Source: Rugamonas aquatica (GTDB lineage Bacteria > Pseudomonadota > Gammaproteobacteria > Burkholderiales > Burkholderiaceae_D). Taken from it: 64,000 bases of DNA. The stretch lies in contig NZ_WHUG01000018.1 of the NCBI RefSeq assembly GCF_009380215.1, forward strand, positions 93,524-157,523, read 5' to 3'. The translations under genes and the position numbers were made by a program. A model generated the notes under the pieces. That model made no database searches. It saw only the letters and a program-made list of their open reading frames with translations, and was not told the DNA's origin. Below, piece after piece: positions 54,062 through 64,000 of this stretch (within the stretch, counting starts at the first letter, position 1; the number at the start of each line of letters is the position of its first letter).

Positions 54062-57000
54062 ATGGAATTCGATCCACCAGTCCCGGCAGCACTGAGCCAT
54101 GCCCTGCCTTCCGGCGCCGGCGCGTGGCAGCACGCGGCGCCGCCCATCGATCCGCCACCGAGCTACGACCAGTGTCCGTATTTCGTCCTGACGGTGACGC
54201 TGGACGGCCGCCTGGCGGCCCTGAATCTGTACGCCCGCCAGCACCTGGGCGCCTTTGCCTCGGGCGAGCCGGCGGCGCGGCTGTATGCCGACTGGGCCGG
54301 ACTGGTGCTGCTGGAGACGGCGCTGCCGGCCGCGCGCGAACATGGCTGCTGGCACGGCGAGCTGGAACTGCGGGGCGCCGACGGCAGCCTCCATCCCGTG
54401 ACCCAGTCCATCGAGTTGCAGCCTGCAACGGAATACCTGCCGGCGCGCTTGCTGTGCCTGGCCTACGACCTGAACCACTACGATGTCTACGAATCGCTGC
54501 TGCGCTTCAAGCGGCTGTTCCAGGACCACCCGCAGCCGATGTGGGTCTACGATTTGCAGACGCTGCGCTTCCTGGTCGTCAACGCCGCCGCCGTGGCGCA
54601 CTACGGCTACACGGAGGTGCAGTTCCTGCAGATGACCATCAGGGACATCCGTCCGGCCGAGCACATCCCGGCGCTGGAACGCAACCTGGCCGCTGCGCCG
54701 CTCAAAGGCACGGAGAAGGCCGGCAACTGGACCCACGTCAAGGCCGACGGCAGCCGCATCGAAGTGCAGATCTCTTCGCACGCCGTCACCATCGCCGGCC
54801 GGCAGGCGCGCTTTGTCGTCGCCCATGATGTGACCGGGCAGCTGCGCATGGAGGCGGCGCTGTACGCGTCGCGCGAGCTCAAGCAGCTGGTCATCAACCA
54901 CATTCCCCACCAGATCTTCTGGAAGGATTTGGACGGCAAGTACCGTGGCTGCAATGCGGTGTTTGCCGCCGCCGCCGGCCTGACGGCGAACGAGGAAGTG
55001 GTCGGCAAGACCGACGACGACTTTCCATGGCGCCACAACGCCGAGGCGATACGCGCCGACGACCGCGACATCATCGCCACCGGCCAGGCCCGTCTCAACG
55101 TCGAAGACCATCTGGCGCAGCGCGACGGCAGCGTGCTCTGGTACCTGGTCAACAAGCTGCCTTTCCACGACCAGCGCGGCAACATCATCGGCGTGCTGGG
55201 CACGATCGAGGACATCACCGCGCGCAAGCAGGCCGAGCAGACCTTGCAGCTGCGCCAGCGCGCGCTGGAGGCCAGCGACAACGCGGTCGTCATCACCGCC
55301 CACGGCCCGGCCGGCGAACTGATCGATTACGCCAACCCGGCTTTCACGCGGCTGTTCGGCTACACCGGGGCGGAGGCGGCGGGCCGCAGCCTGGACATGC
55401 TGCTGGAGCAGCAAAGCGACGACCGCGACGCCTTGCGCGCGGCCCTGAGCGGCGTGCACGAATTGACGATGACCTTGCGCATCGTCCACCGCGACGGCCA
55501 CCTGCTGTGGGCGCGGCTGCATGTGGCGCCGGTGCCCGCCGTCGACGGCCCGCCCAGCCATCACGTGTGCGTGCTGACCGACATGACGGAGTCGATCAAC
55601 TACCAGGTGCAGCTGGAGCACCAGGCCAACCACGATCCGCTGACCGGCCTGCCGAACCGCGCATTGTTCGGCGACCGCATGGCGCAGGCCATCGGCTATG
55701 CCGAGCGCTACGGCCATCACCTGTGGGTGGTGTTCATCGACCTCGACAACTTCAAGCTGGTCAACGACAGCCTGGGCCACCAGGCCGGCGACGAGCTGCT
55801 GTGCACGATCGGGCTGCGCCTGCGCGCCTGCCTGGACGACAGCGACACCGTGGCCCGGCTGGGCGGCGACGAATTCCTGCTGCTGCTGTCGGACTCGCCC
55901 GAGTCGCCGGCCTCGGCGCTGTTGCAGCAGGTGCAGGAAACCATCGCCGCGCCGATGACGCTGGCCGGGCAGATGCTGACGGTCACGTGCAGCATCGGCG
56001 TCAGCGTCTACCCGCTCGATGGCGGCGAACCGCAGCAGTTGCTCAAGCATGCGGACATCGCCATGTACCGGGCCAAGGAGGGCGGCCGCAACCGGCTGCA
56101 ATTCTACGAGGCGGCCATGCACAGCCGCATCAGCGAGCGCGCGCTGATCGAGGCCGAGCTGCGGCATGCGCTGGCGCGCGACGAACTGAGCCTGCACTAC
56201 CAGCCCAAGCTGGACTTGCGCACCGGCGCCGTGATCGGCATGGAGGCCTTGCTGCGCTGGCAGCATCCGGCCATGGGCATGGTGTCGCCGGCGCGCTTCA
56301 TCGGCGTCGCCGAGGAAACCGGGCTGATCGTGGAGATCGGCCGCTGGGTGCTGCGCAGCGCCTGCTTCCAGAATGTCGCCTGGCAGCAGGCCGGGCTGAC
56401 GCCGCTGCGGGTGGCGGTCAATGTGTCGGCCCGCCAGTTCCGCGATCCGGGACTGAGCGCCGAAGTCCAGGCGGCGCTGTCCGACAGCGGCCTCGACGCC
56501 CGCTACCTGGAACTGGAGCTGACCGAAAGCCTGGTGATGCACAACGTCGAAGGCGCGGTGGCCGTGGTGAAGGGGCTCAAACAGATGGGCATCGCGCTGT
56601 CGATCGACGATTTCGGCACCGGCTACTCCAGTCTGGCTTACCTGAAGCTGTTCCCGGTCGATTACCTGAAGATCGACCAGTCCTTCGTGCGCGAGATGCT
56701 GGCCGAGCCCAAGGTGGCCGCCATCGTCCGCTCCGTCATCGCGCTGGGCCAGAGCCTGGGCTTCCGCGTCATCGCCGAGGGCGTGGAGAGCGCGCCGCAA
56801 CTGGCTTACCTGCGCCATCACCTGTGCGACGAGATGCAGGGTTATCTGTTCAGCAAGCCGCTGCCGCCCGACGATTTCGGCGCGCTGCTGCGCGAGGAGC
56901 GCAGCCTGCCGCTGCCGGCCGACGAGACGCCGGGAGAACAGCAGACCCTGCTGATGCTGGACGACGAGCCCGCCGTCCTGGCCGCGCTGACCCGCTTGCT

Positions 57001-57355
57001 GCGTCCGGACGGCTACCGCCTGTTGCGCGCCCACAGCGCGGCCGAGGCCTTCGACCTGCTGGCCAGCCACCAGGTGCAGGTGGTGGTCAGCGACCAGCGC
57101 ATGGCGGGCATGAACGGCACCGAGTTCCTCAGCCGCGTGAAAGGCCTGTATCCCGACACCGTACGCATCATCCTGTCGGGCTATATCGACGTCGAGGGCG
57201 TGCTCAACGCCATCAACCGTGGCGAGATCTACCGCTTCTACACCAAGCCCTGGGACGACCACGCGCTGCGCGCCAATATCCGTGATGCTTTCCGCTACCA
57301 GCGCATGATGTTCGGCAAGGCGCAGCGCGGTGCCGAGCGTGTGCACGACGGATAG
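54062..57355 (+). CDS. PAS(4)-GGDEF-EAL-REC c-di-GMP signalling protein
   Basis: This 1097-residue cytoplasmic protein has four PAS-like domains (about 30-135, 145-260, 275-395, 405-515), GGDEF (about 520-690), EAL (about 700-950) and a C-terminal receiver (about 960-1085). The GGDEF active motif ARLGGDEF near 600 is intact, but the preceding inhibitory-site position reads DDSD, without Arg. The EAL motif MEALLRW near 727 and DDFGTGYSS are intact. The receiver has its Asp in VVVSDQRMAG near 1010 and Lys in YTKPW. Both synthase and phosphodiesterase are thus possible. The 3'-end REC suggests control by a kinase encoded just downstream. Confidence 0.93.
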   Translation: MEFDPPVPAALSHALPSGAGAWQHAAPPIDPPPSYDQCPYFVLTVTLDGRLAALNLYARQHLGAFASGEPAARLYADWAGLVLLETALPAAREHGCWHGELELRGADGSLHPVTQSIELQPATEYLPARLLCLAYDLNHYDVYESLLRFKRLFQDHPQPMWVYDLQTLRFLVVNAAAVAHYGYTEVQFLQMTIRDIRPAEHIPALERNLAAAPLKGTEKAGNWTHVKADGSRIEVQISSHAVTIAGRQARFVVAHDVTGQLRMEAALYASRELKQLVINHIPHQIFWKDLDGKYRGCNAVFAAAAGLTANEEVVGKTDDDFPWRHNAEAIRADDRDIIATGQARLNVEDHLAQRDGSVLWYLVNKLPFHDQRGNIIGVLGTIEDITARKQAEQTLQLRQRALEASDNAVVITAHGPAGELIDYANPAFTRLFGYTGAEAAGRSLDMLLEQQSDDRDALRAALSGVHELTMTLRIVHRDGHLLWARLHVAPVPAVDGPPSHHVCVLTDMTESINYQVQLEHQANHDPLTGLPNRALFGDRMAQAIGYAERYGHHLWVVFIDLDNFKLVNDSLGHQAGDELLCTIGLRLRACLDDSDTVARLGGDEFLLLLSDSPESPASALLQQVQETIAAPMTLAGQMLTVTCSIGVSVYPLDGGEPQQLLKHADIAMYRAKEGGRNRLQFYEAAMHSRISERALIEAELRHALARDELSLHYQPKLDLRTGAVIGMEALLRWQHPAMGMVSPARFIGVAEETGLIVEIGRWVLRSACFQNVAWQQAGLTPLRVAVNVSARQFRDPGLSAEVQAALSDSGLDARYLELELTESLVMHNVEGAVAVVKGLKQMGIALSIDDFGTGYSSLAYLKLFPVDYLKIDQSFVREMLAEPKVAAIVRSVIALGQSLGFRVIAEGVESAPQLAYLRHHLCDEMQGYLFSKPLPPDDFGALLREERSLPLPADETPGEQQTLLMLDDEPAVLAALTRLLRPDGYRLLRAHSAAEAFDLLASHQVQVVVSDQRMAGMNGTEFLSRVKGLYPDTVRIILSGYIDVEGVLNAINRGEIYRFYTKPWDDHALRANIRDAFRYQRMMFGKAQRGAERVHDG

Positions 57356-57424
57356 TATTGGTGAGTTTTATGGGGGTGAAACTTGGCATAATGAATTAGC
57401 CCAACAATGGTTGATGGAGGCGCT

Positions 57425-58648
<1,224 letters not shown>

Positions 58649-58672
58649 CCGCCATCCTTCGCAGGAGTCTGT

Positions 58673-59689
58673 ATGAAACGTCTGGATTTCAAGGCCCTGT
58701 TGCTGCTTGCCGTCGCCGTCTTCGTTGCCGGCGTTTGCCTGTGGCTGGCCTTGCGTCCGGGCGCCAGGCTGCAGGCGGCGCCGACCCCCATCATCATCGC
58801 CACCAACACCGAGTATGTCGGCGCCTGTCCGGTGCTGGCGGCCCAGGCCCAGGGCTATTTCGCCGGCAAGCAGCTGGCGGTGCAGCTCCAGCCCTACACC
58901 AGCGGCAGGGGCGCGCTGCAGGCCGTCGTCGCCAACCGGGCGGACGTGGCGACCGTGGCCGATATTCCCATCATGTTCTTCGCCATGGAGGCGGCGCCGG
59001 TGCAGGTGGTCAGCACCATCTTCCGCACCGGCAGCGACCACGGCCTGGTGGCGCGGCGCGACCGCGGCATCGCCAGGCCCGCCGACCTGAAGGGCAAGCG
59101 CATCGGCGTGACGCTGGCCACCTCCGGCCACTTCACGCTGGACGTGTTCCTCAACCGCCAGCGCCTGGACAGCCGCGACGTGGAGCTGCGGAACTACCCG
59201 CCCGATGCGCTGGCGCAGGCGCTGGCCGACGGCCTGGTCGACGCCATCAGCGGCTGGGATCCCTTCCTGGCGGCGGCCGAGGAAAGCCTGGGGAGCAACG
59301 CCATCCGCTTCAGCGGCGCCGATGTCTACGAGAGCATCTACAACATGGTGGCGTTGTCCGGCTACATACAGCAGCACCCGCAGACCATGGTGCGGCTGTT
59401 GCAGGCGCTGGACCAGGGCGAGCGTTACTGCATCCAGAATCCGGCCGCCGCCGTGGCGTTCTTCCCCAAGCTGTCGCCCAAGGGCCAGGCGGCGATGCTG
59501 GCGGCCTGGCCCGCCCATCATTTCGGACTGGCGCTGGACCAGAGCCTGCTGCTGGTGCTGGAGGACCAGTCGCGCTGGGCGATCAAGGGCGAGCTGACGA
59601 AGGCGCGCGAGGTGCCCAACTTCCTCGACCACGTTTACCTGGATGGCCTCAAGACCGTGCTGCCGGGTGAAGTGACCATCATCTACTAG
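58673..59689 (+). CDS. Periplasmic solute-binding protein (NMT1/SsuA-like) in a signalling cluster
   Basis: This 338-residue protein has an N-terminal hydrophobic segment (LLLLAVAVFVAGVCLWLAL) that may be a signal anchor or uncleaved signal, followed by an ABC-type substrate-binding fold. ATNTEYVGACPVLAAQAQG, the TSGRGALQAVVANRADVATVADIP region and VDAISGWDPFLAAAEE resemble the NMT1/THI5-like and SsuA (nitrate, taurine, aliphatic sulfonate) group. No permease or ATPase gene is near. It lies between two kinase genes, so a ligand-presenting sensor role is likely. Confidence 0.88.
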   Translation: MKRLDFKALLLLAVAVFVAGVCLWLALRPGARLQAAPTPIIIATNTEYVGACPVLAAQAQGYFAGKQLAVQLQPYTSGRGALQAVVANRADVATVADIPIMFFAMEAAPVQVVSTIFRTGSDHGLVARRDRGIARPADLKGKRIGVTLATSGHFTLDVFLNRQRLDSRDVELRNYPPDALAQALADGLVDAISGWDPFLAAAEESLGSNAIRFSGADVYESIYNMVALSGYIQQHPQTMVRLLQALDQGERYCIQNPAAAVAFFPKLSPKGQAAMLAAWPAHHFGLALDQSLLLVLEDQSRWAIKGELTKAREVPNFLDHVYLDGLKTVLPGEVTIIY

Positions 59690-59698
59690 GGGCCGCGC

Positions 59699-62218
59699 GT
59701 GAAGATTTCCACCCGCCTCAAGCTGGCGCAAATCATCTGCATCATCCTGCTGGCGGTGATGGCGGCGATCTTTGCCCGCACCACGCAGCAGATGCGGCAG
59801 GAGATCGCCAAGGCCGCGGTCAGCGGCGAGGTGCTGCGCGGCGCGGCGGCGCTGCGCTACCTGTCGCTGGAGTATGTGCTGTACCACCAGACCCGCACCC
59901 GGGCGCAGTGGCTGCAGCGGCACCGCTCGCTGCAGGCGGTGATCGCCGGCGACAGCGACTTCGCCGGCGAGGCCGAGCTGGACCTGCTGAACGATATCCG
60001 CGAGCGCCACCAGTCGCTGGGCAGCCTGTTCGCCGAGTTGCAGGGCTTGCAGGGCGAGTTCGCACGCATGCCGGAACGGCGCGTCATCCTGCTGGAGCTG
60101 GAGGCGCGCCTGTCCGGGCTGATGATTAACCGCGCCCAGTCCATGATGTCGGACGCCGAGGATCTGGCCCGGCTGAGCCGCGCGAATATGCTGACGGCGC
60201 AGTCCAACCTGGTCGCCTCCGGCGCGCTGCTGGGCGGGCTGGTGCTGGTGGTGGTGATCGGCGCCATGGGGCTGACGCTGCGCAGCGTCACCAAGCCGCT
60301 GCTGCGGCTGCACCAGGCCACCGAGGTGGTGGGCGCCGGCAGCCTGGACTTCGTGCTCGATGCGCGCGCCGACGACGAGATCGGCAGCCTGGCGCGCTCC
60401 TTCGACCGCATGGTCGACCGGCTGCGGCAAACCACGGTATCGCGCGACGAGCTGATCCACGCCAACGTGGCCTTGCAGACCGAGGTGTCGGAGCGGCTGG
60501 CGGCCGAGCGCAAGGTGGTGGCCCAGCTGGCGCGCATGAGCCTGTTGCACCAGATCACCCGCTCGATCGGCGACCGCCAGGACTTGCCCAGCATCTTCCA
60601 GGTGGTGATACGCTGCCTGGAGGACCAGCTGCCCATCGATTTCGGCGCCATCTGCATGTACGACGGCGCCGCGCTGGAAGTCGCCAGCGTGGGCTTGCGC
60701 AGCCGGCCGCTGGCGCAGACCATGGCGATGACCGACGGCGCGCAGATCGGCATCGACCAGAACGGCCTGTCGCGCTGCGTGCGCGGGCAACTGGTGTACG
60801 AGCCGGATGTGCGCGCGGTCGACTTCCCCTTCCCGCAGCGGCTGGCCAAGGCCGGCATGCGCTCGATGGTGCTGGCGCCGCTGCTGGCCGAGAGCACCGT
60901 GTTCGGCGTGCTGATCGTCGCCCGTTCCAGCGGCGGCGACTTCTCCAGCACCGATTGCGAATTCCTGCGCCAGCTCAGCGAACACGTGGCGCTGGCGGCC
61001 AACCAGGCCAGGCTGTACGGCGCGCTGCAACAGGCCTACGACGACCTGCACCAGAGCCAGGTGCAGGTGACCAAGCAGGAACGCCTGCGGGCGCTAGGCC
61101 AGATGGCCAGCGGCATCGCGCACGACATCAACAACGCCATCTCGCCGATCGGCCTGTACGCCGAATCGCTGCTGGAAACCGAGCATGGCCTGAGCGAGAA
61201 CGGCCGCTCCTGCCTGCAGGTGATCGAGCGCGCCATCGACGACGTGGCCTCGACCGTGGCGCGCATGCGCGAGTTCTACCGCCAGCGCGAGCCGCAGCTG
61301 ACGCACAGCACCGTCAACGTCAACCTGATGATCCAGCACGTGGTCGACCTGACCCGCGCGCGCTGGTCGGACATGCCGCAGCAGCGCGGCATCGTCATCG
61401 AGATGCGCCAGGAGCTGGCCGGGGAGCTGCCGCCCATCCTCGGCGTCGAGGGCGAGATTCGCGAAGCCTTGACCAACCTGATCTTCAACGCCGTCGACGC
61501 CATGCCGGACGGCGGCGCGGTCACGCTGCGCACCCGCTACGCCGAGCAGATGGACGACGGCAGCGGCCCCTACGTGCAGGTGGAGGTGGCCGACAGCGGC
61601 ACCGGCATGGACGAGGCGACCCAGCGGCGCTGCCTGGAGCCGTTCTTCACCACCAAGGGCGAGCGCGGCACCGGCCTCGGCCTGGCCACGGTGTATGGCA
61701 TGACGGAGCGCCATTCGGCCCGCATCGCCATCGTGTCGGAGCTGGGCAAGGGCACGGCGGTGCAGATGTACTTCCCGGTGGCGCCGGCGTCCGACGACAG
61801 CGCGCCGGTGATGCCGTCGTATGCGCCGGAGCCGGGCCTGCGCATCCTGATCGTCGACGACGATCCCACCGTGCTGGCTTCGCTGCAGAACATCCTCAGC
61901 CTGGACGGCCACCATGTGAGCAAGGCGGACGGCGGCCAGGCCGGCATCGACCTGTTCAACGAGGCGGAGGCGGGCGGGCGCCGCTACGAGGTCGTCATCA
62001 CCGACCTCGGCATGCCGTATGTCGATGGCCGCAAGGTGGCCGAGACCGTGAAGCGCGTGGCGCCGGCCGTCCCCGTCATCCTGCTGACCGGCTGGGGCCA
62101 GCGCCTGATCCCCGACAGCGGCGATGCGCCGGTGCATGTCGACCATGTGCTGAGCAAACCGCCCAAGATCCGCGAGCTGCGGCTGGCGCTGGCCAAGTGC
62201 ACCGGCCACCTGACCTAG
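59699..62218 (+). CDS. Membrane hybrid histidine kinase: HAMP-GAF-HisKA-HATPase-REC
   Basis: This 839-residue inner-membrane kinase has TM1 (about 8-25), a periplasmic helical region (about 25-165), TM2 (about 170-192), HAMP (about 195-245) and GAF (about 285-430). The kinase core has His near 473 in ASGIAHDINNAISP, followed by HATPase (about 580-690: NLIFNAVDAMPDGG, GTGLGLATVYG) and a C-terminal receiver (Asp near 767 in VITDLGMP, Lys in LSKPPK). The GTG at 59699 is ten bases after the binding-protein gene. It is the membrane component of the cluster and the obvious candidate to read the binding protein's state. Confidence 0.94.
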   Translation: MKISTRLKLAQIICIILLAVMAAIFARTTQQMRQEIAKAAVSGEVLRGAAALRYLSLEYVLYHQTRTRAQWLQRHRSLQAVIAGDSDFAGEAELDLLNDIRERHQSLGSLFAELQGLQGEFARMPERRVILLELEARLSGLMINRAQSMMSDAEDLARLSRANMLTAQSNLVASGALLGGLVLVVVIGAMGLTLRSVTKPLLRLHQATEVVGAGSLDFVLDARADDEIGSLARSFDRMVDRLRQTTVSRDELIHANVALQTEVSERLAAERKVVAQLARMSLLHQITRSIGDRQDLPSIFQVVIRCLEDQLPIDFGAICMYDGAALEVASVGLRSRPLAQTMAMTDGAQIGIDQNGLSRCVRGQLVYEPDVRAVDFPFPQRLAKAGMRSMVLAPLLAESTVFGVLIVARSSGGDFSSTDCEFLRQLSEHVALAANQARLYGALQQAYDDLHQSQVQVTKQERLRALGQMASGIAHDINNAISPIGLYAESLLETEHGLSENGRSCLQVIERAIDDVASTVARMREFYRQREPQLTHSTVNVNLMIQHVVDLTRARWSDMPQQRGIVIEMRQELAGELPPILGVEGEIREALTNLIFNAVDAMPDGGAVTLRTRYAEQMDDGSGPYVQVEVADSGTGMDEATQRRCLEPFFTTKGERGTGLGLATVYGMTERHSARIAIVSELGKGTAVQMYFPVAPASDDSAPVMPSYAPEPGLRILIVDDDPTVLASLQNILSLDGHHVSKADGGQAGIDLFNEAEAGGRRYEVVITDLGMPYVDGRKVAETVKRVAPAVPVILLTGWGQRLIPDSGDAPVHVDHVLSKPPKIRELRLALAKCTGHLT

Positions 62219-62228
62219 GCCGGCCTGC

Positions 62229-63341
62229 TCAGTCGCCGACCTCGAATGTCGCCGGGTCCAGCCGCTCCAGCGTGGCGCCGCCGTCGCGGCCGGGCGGCTG
62301 CGCCTGCAACCGGGCGCGCAGCTGGGCCAGGTAGTCGGCGCGGCTGCGGCGCAGCGCGTAGTCGCGGAAATTGTTGCGCTCCAGGTCGCACCACGCTTGC
62401 GCCCGGCCGGCGCTGGAACGGTGGGCGGCCTGCTCGCGCAGCGCCGGCAGGCCGCCGGCGTCGCCCGGGGTCAGGCGGGTGTAGCCGTAGCGGTCCATAT
62501 AGCCGCCGGTCAGCGTTTCGATCATTTCGATCTCCGCCATCGTCAGCTGCTGCTTGAACTTGTCGATGTTGGCGGCGATCGGCGGATAGCAGTTGGACGA
62601 CCACAGCGACGACATCTGCGCCAGCTGGCGCGCTTCCCGCGAGGCGGCCACGTCCAGCATCTGCGGCAGGAAGGCGATGCCGAGGAAGCGGCACACCGCC
62701 TCCAGCGTGTGCTGCTGGCGGGACAGGAAATCTTCATAGCGTATCGTCAGCACGCGCTCCGGCCATTGCCGCATGACCTGGTCCGCCGCCTGGTGCGCGG
62801 CCAGCCAGGTCTGGGCGTTGAGCAGGGTGTCGAAGTCGTGGATGATGGCCTTGTTCATCGACGCCACCTGCGCGCGCGGATCGCGCACCACGTTGACGAA
62901 CAGCATGTCCGGATACAGCCGCATCAGCTCCGGCGCGTAGTGCACGCTGTCCAGCGATTTGTCCATCACCACGGCGGCGCCCTGGCGCTGGCCGGCGCGC
63001 AGCAGCAGTTCCCACACCACGCGGTGCACGCTGCGCGGCTGGTCGCGCAGGGTCTCGAACAGTTCCACAGGGTCGAACACCATGTCCGGCCACTTGACCA
63101 TGCTCACGGCTTGCAGGCCGATCACGTCGACCACCAGGCTGAAGTAGGCGCGGTCGTCGCTCAGGTCGCCGTACAGCGGCAGCAGCGGCACCAGGTCGAC
63201 GATGTGCAGCGGGTAGGGCGAATAGAATTGCGGCGATGCATTCAGCCGCAGGCGCAGCGCGTGGCTGCCGCAGCGGCGCAGCGGTATCATCATCACCGGA
63301 CGCGGCCGTTGCTGGCCGCCGTGCGATACGGTAGTGCTCAT
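62229..63341 (-). CDS. Sulfotransferase family protein
   Basis: This 370-residue protein has the PAPS 5'-phosphosulfate loop in PLRRCGSHALRLRL near 20 and the 3'-phosphate motif VVRDPRAQVASMNKA near 153. These are the P-loop-like features of Golgi/bacterial sulfotransferases. Acceptor is unknown (lipid, polysaccharide or small molecule). GAGGAG, which overlaps the stop of the upstream gene, sets the ATG at 63341; longer starts would read into that gene. It forms an operon with the ChrA-like gene. Confidence 0.85.
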   Translation of the reverse strand: MSTTVSHGGQQRPRPVMMIPLRRCGSHALRLRLNASPQFYSPYPLHIVDLVPLLPLYGDLSDDRAYFSLVVDVIGLQAVSMVKWPDMVFDPVELFETLRDQPRSVHRVVWELLLRAGQRQGAAVVMDKSLDSVHYAPELMRLYPDMLFVNVVRDPRAQVASMNKAIIHDFDTLLNAQTWLAAHQAADQVMRQWPERVLTIRYEDFLSRQQHTLEAVCRFLGIAFLPQMLDVAASREARQLAQMSSLWSSNCYPPIAANIDKFKQQLTMAEIEMIETLTGGYMDRYGYTRLTPGDAGGLPALREQAAHRSSAGRAQAWCDLERNNFRDYALRRSRADYLAQLRARLQAQPPGRDGGATLERLDPATFEVGD

Positions 63342-63352
63342 GTCAACTCTCC

Positions 63353-64000
63353 TCAGAAAACCAGCCAGCCGGCCAGCGCCGCGCACAGCACGACCCAGGC
63401 GGCGTCGATGCGCCAGCGCGTCAGCGCCCACAGCGACAGGGCGCAGATCAGCACCGCCGCCCAGCTCGGCTGCGTCAGGCCGGCCAGCGTGACGGCGGCG
63501 GAAAACACCATGCCGGCCAGCGTCGCGCGCACGCCGCGCAGCGCCGCCTGGACCTGGGCCGAGCCGCGGATGCGCTGCATGGCGCCGCTGGCGGCGATCA
63601 TCAGCACGGCGCTGGGCAGGAACATGCCGACGCTGGCGGCGACGGCGCCGGCCAGTCCGGCCACCTTGAGGCCGACGAAGGCGGAACTGATCATCACCGG
63701 GCCCGGGCTGAGCTGGGTCAGCGCCAGGGCGTCGACGAACTGGTGCGGCGTCAGCCAGCCGTAGGCGTCGACCACCGTGTGTTGCAGCAGCGGGATGAAG
63801 ACATAGCCGCCGCCTAAGGTCAGCAGGCTCATGCCGGCGAACACGGCGGCCAGTTGCAGCAGCAGGCCGGCCTTGGCGCTGAAGGCCAGCATGCCGCTCA
63901 GCGGCAGCAGGCCGGCGGCCACCGCCAGCGGCAACTCGTGGCGCAGCGCGGCCGACGCGGCCGGGGCCGCCGTGGCCGCATTGGCCGCAGTGGCGGTGGC
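63353..64000 (-). CDS. Chromate transporter family protein (ChrA-like), 5' end missing
   Basis: The frame is open to the right edge of the window, so the gene continues beyond 64000. The 216 visible residues hold a Pro/Ala-rich linker and then the second (C-terminal) six-helix half of a CHR-family transporter: LTLGGGYVFIPLLQHTVV and ALTQLSPGPVMISSAFVG. Full-length ChrA has two homologous halves of this type, so a fused long-chain member is likely. It is 11 bases from the sulfotransferase, with translational coupling suggested. Export of chromate or sulfate is possible. Confidence 0.85.
   Translation of the reverse strand, partial: ATATAANAATAAPAASAALRHELPLAVAAGLLPLSGMLAFSAKAGLLLQLAAVFAGMSLLTLGGGYVFIPLLQHTVVDAYGWLTPHQFVDALALTQLSPGPVMISSAFVGLKVAGLAGAVAASVGMFLPSAVLMIAASGAMQRIRGSAQVQAALRGVRATLAGMVFSAAVTLAGLTQPSWAAVLICALSLWALTRWRIDAAWVVLCAALAGWLVF

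Overview
The window is about 64 kb of high-GC DNA with betaproteobacterial gene order. The blocks yceD-rpmF-plsX-fabH-fabD-fabG-acpP-fabF-rpoE, lepA-lepB-rnc-era-recO-pdxJ-acpS and uvrC-pgsA-tRNA(Gly/Cys) are typical of Burkholderiales. The many TonB-dependent receptors, a PEP-CTERM protein and several GGDEF/EAL proteins suggest an Oxalobacteraceae genome of the Massilia/Duganella/Janthinobacterium type. That placement is an inference from gene content; there is no rRNA gene in the window.

Region 1 (1-15.1 kb) is mixed. It holds the 3' part of a DUF349 gene overlapping moaE, then clpB behind a sigma-32-type promoter, a PAS-GGDEF cyclase, an AraC regulator divergent from an MFS exporter, rraA, a PEP-CTERM protein, isocitrate lyase, two tiny unknown genes, rlmJ, a YuxH-type EAL/HDOD protein, and a Maf-RsmI-like pair.

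Region 2 (15.2-37.4 kb) is the housekeeping core: fatty-acid and phospholipid synthesis (plsX, fab genes, acpP), a sigma-E module (rpoE, a short anti-sigma, DegP/MucD), the lepA-to-acpS operon, uvrC and pgsA. The sigma-E module is unusual: rseB is missing and the anti-sigma factor has no membrane segment. A secreted hydrolase-like protein is inserted after pgsA.

Region 3 (37.4-38.8 kb) is a tRNA array, Gly-Gly-Gly-Cys-Gly, with four identical tRNA-Gly(GCC) copies behind a consensus promoter and ended by a strong terminator. A convergent vapBC toxin-antitoxin locus follows, with a visible palindromic operator.

Region 4 (38.9-54 kb) is accessory uptake and metabolism. It contains an FKBP lipoprotein, an Oar-like TonB receptor with a GH35 beta-galactosidase, a PAS-GAF-GGDEF cyclase, a second large TonB receptor, an FMN reductase, and a third TonB receptor paired with a small exported SUOX-fold protein. 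A ModE-like operator precedes that last pair, suggesting molybdenum-responsive outer-membrane uptake. A LysR/isochorismatase-hydrolase divergent pair closes the region.

Region 5 (54-62.2 kb) is a four-gene signalling cluster: PAS4-GGDEF-EAL-REC, REC-histidine kinase, a solute-binding protein without any ABC transporter, and a HAMP-GAF-kinase-REC hybrid. It looks like a ligand-sensing phosphorelay tied to c-di-GMP. The window ends with a sulfotransferase and the C-terminal half of a chromate-transporter-family protein on the minus strand.

No insertion sequences, prophage genes or CRISPR arrays were seen. No stretch over 300 bases lacks a gene or RNA gene. Two copies of a palindromic dispersed repeat were found in intergenic gaps.
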